From contig CALUMU010000021.1 of the NCBI GenBank assembly GCA_944321825.1, positions 1-32,226 of the forward strand: a stretch of 32,226 bases of DNA, in the 5' to 3' direction. Below, piece by piece: positions 31,477-32,226 of this stretch. How positions within the stretch are numbered: the first letter of the stretch is position 1; the number at the start of each line of letters is the position of its first letter. The notes beneath the pieces are model-generated. The model did no database searches, was not told the origin of the DNA, and saw only the letters and a program-made list of their open reading frames with translations. Position numbers and translations under genes: made by a program. This DNA is from Candidatus Amulumruptor caecigallinarius. Lineage in GTDB: Bacteria; Bacteroidota; Bacteroidia; Bacteroidales; Muribaculaceae.

Positions 31477-32079
31477 ATGATAATCAATACAGCAAAATTC
31501 GAGATAAGCAATACAGATGTCAACAAATGCCCTGACAGCAGAAAACATGAATATGCATTCATAGGCCGGAGCAACGTGGGCAAATCATCGCTCATCAACA
31601 TGCTGACAGGAAAGAAAAACCTTGCCATGACATCATCCACCCCTGGGAAAACAATGCTCATCAACCACTTCATAGTCAATGACAGCTGGTATATCGTAGA
31701 CCTTCCGGGGTACGGATACGCCCAAAGGAGCAAGTCCGACCGCACCCGTTTGGAGAAAATAATCAAAAGTTATATACTCCGACGAGAGCAGATGACAAAC
31801 CTGTTCCTGCTGATAGACTCACGCCACAAGCCTCAGAAGATAGACCTTGAATTCATGGAATTTTTAGGAGAAAACGGTGTGCCGTTCAGTATCGTATTCA
31901 CAAAAACTGACAAACAGAGCAAAAAAACCACCGATGAAAATATATCCAACTACTGCAAAATACTCTCAGAACAATGGGAAGAGCTGCCGCCCATATTCGT
32001 CACGTCAAGCGAAACGGGTGCCGGACGGGAAGAGATGCTTGACTATATCGAGCAGCTCAATCAACTGCCGTTAGAGTAG
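31477..32079 (+). CDS. engB: ribosome-biogenesis GTPase YihA/EngB
   Basis: A 200-residue GTPase of the TRAFAC class needed for large-subunit assembly in other bacteria. G1 is GRSNVGKSS (about residues 30-38), G2 TSSTPGKT, G3 DLPGYG, G4 TKTDK and G5 TSSETGAG. The length is normal. It is followed directly by the 9-bp-period repeat array. Confidence 0.95.
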   Translation: MIINTAKFEISNTDVNKCPDSRKHEYAFIGRSNVGKSSLINMLTGKKNLAMTSSTPGKTMLINHFIVNDSWYIVDLPGYGYAQRSKSDRTRLEKIIKSYILRREQMTNLFLLIDSRHKPQKIDLEFMEFLGENGVPFSIVFTKTDKQSKKTTDENISNYCKILSEQWEELPPIFVTSSETGAGREEMLDYIEQLNQLPLE

Positions 32080-32093
32080 ACAGCAAACAAATC

Positions 32094-32190
32094 TTATAGG
32101 AAACATAGAAAACTTAGGAAGCATAGAAAACTTAGGAAGCATAGAAAACTTAGGAAGCATAGGAATCCTAAGTTTCCTATACCTATGCCT
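32094..32190. repeat. 9-bp-period tandem array with inverted end
   Basis: Eight consecutive 9 bp units run from 32094 to 32165, alternating ACTTAGGAA and GCATAGAAA (an 18 bp higher-order repeat) with small variations. The following TCCTAAGTTTCCTAT is the same unit in inverted orientation, so the end can fold (ACTTAGGA with TCCTAAGT, GCATAGG with CCTATGC). It lies right after engB and may act as its transcription end. Shorter arrays with the same period occur at 2761 and 11626. Confidence 0.8.
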
Positions 32191-32198
32191 GATGGGGT

Positions 32199-32220
32199 AA
32201 AAAAGAGCCCGTCCGGGGGC
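32199..32220 (-). terminator. possible terminator of a minus-strand gene beyond the window
   Basis: On the minus strand GCCC...GGGC (a 4 bp GC stem, perhaps longer past the edge) is followed by TCTTTTTTA. The upstream part is cut by the window end. Confidence 0.35.
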
Positions 32221-32226
32221 GCTGTG

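Noticed and set aside
32094-32165. CRISPR array
   Set aside because: The repeat unit is 9 bp with no unique spacers between units, so it is a simple tandem array.

Overview
The window looks like a chromosomal segment of a Bacteroidales bacterium, most like the family Muribaculaceae. The evidence is the repeated promoter pattern TTTG/TTG, 19-21 nt, TAnnTTTG, which is the primary sigma consensus of Bacteroidetes; the sigma/anti-sigma (DUF4974)/outer-membrane receptor operon; and families typical of the phylum (DUF4294, DUF4286, META lipoprotein, GYF_2-CD225 protein, viroplasmin-type RNase H). Coding density is high and most genes are GC-rich. The family-level assignment is an inference.

Region 1 (1-2700) is the accessory part. 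An intact tRNA-Phe gene (2570-2642, minus) has a second copy of its 3' half at 242-281. Each copy is followed by its own terminator hairpin. The AT-rich 2.3 kb between them carries three small minus-strand genes (a signal-anchored protein, a lipoprotein overlapping it, and an orphan 100-residue ORF) and two long inverted repeats whose arms cross each other at 2071-2218. I see no integrase. This has the form of a minimal or decayed integrative element in tRNA-Phe.

Region 2 (2700-7800, all minus) holds an ECF sigma / anti-sigma / TonB-receptor-like operon and a Fic protein. Region 3 (7900-11600, plus) holds a GT39-type glycosyltransferase, the mtnN-luxS pair of the activated methyl cycle, and an AlbA_2 (Schlafen-type) protein.

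Region 4 (11600-13800) is a second accessory patch. It has a possible structured RNA, a 184 bp MITE-like element with 20 bp terminal inverted repeats, the first codons of a deleted HEPN toxin gene fused in front of an intact MNT antitoxin-type nucleotidyltransferase, and a short glutamate-decarboxylase homologue that has lost the PLP lysine.

Region 5 (13800-24200) is mostly housekeeping: nadB, DUF4294, aroK, a degenerate alanine-dehydrogenase-like protein, RNase HI, an orphan OmpR-type regulator with Glu at the phospho-acceptor position, RNase HII, a polytopic membrane protein, a Zn/Mn-type ABC binding protein and ATPase without a permease, and convergent rlmN. Region 6 (24300-32226) holds glmS, an acyl-CoA synthetase, a double-META lipoprotein, a minus-strand operon (GT2, GYF/CD225 protein, DUF4286, ruvC), and divergent engB followed by 9-bp-period tandem repeats.

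The items most worth a second look are the crossing inverted repeats in the tRNA island, the decarboxylase pseudoenzyme, the collapsed HEPN-MNT locus beside a MITE, and the Asp-to-Glu response regulator with an apparently leaderless promoter.
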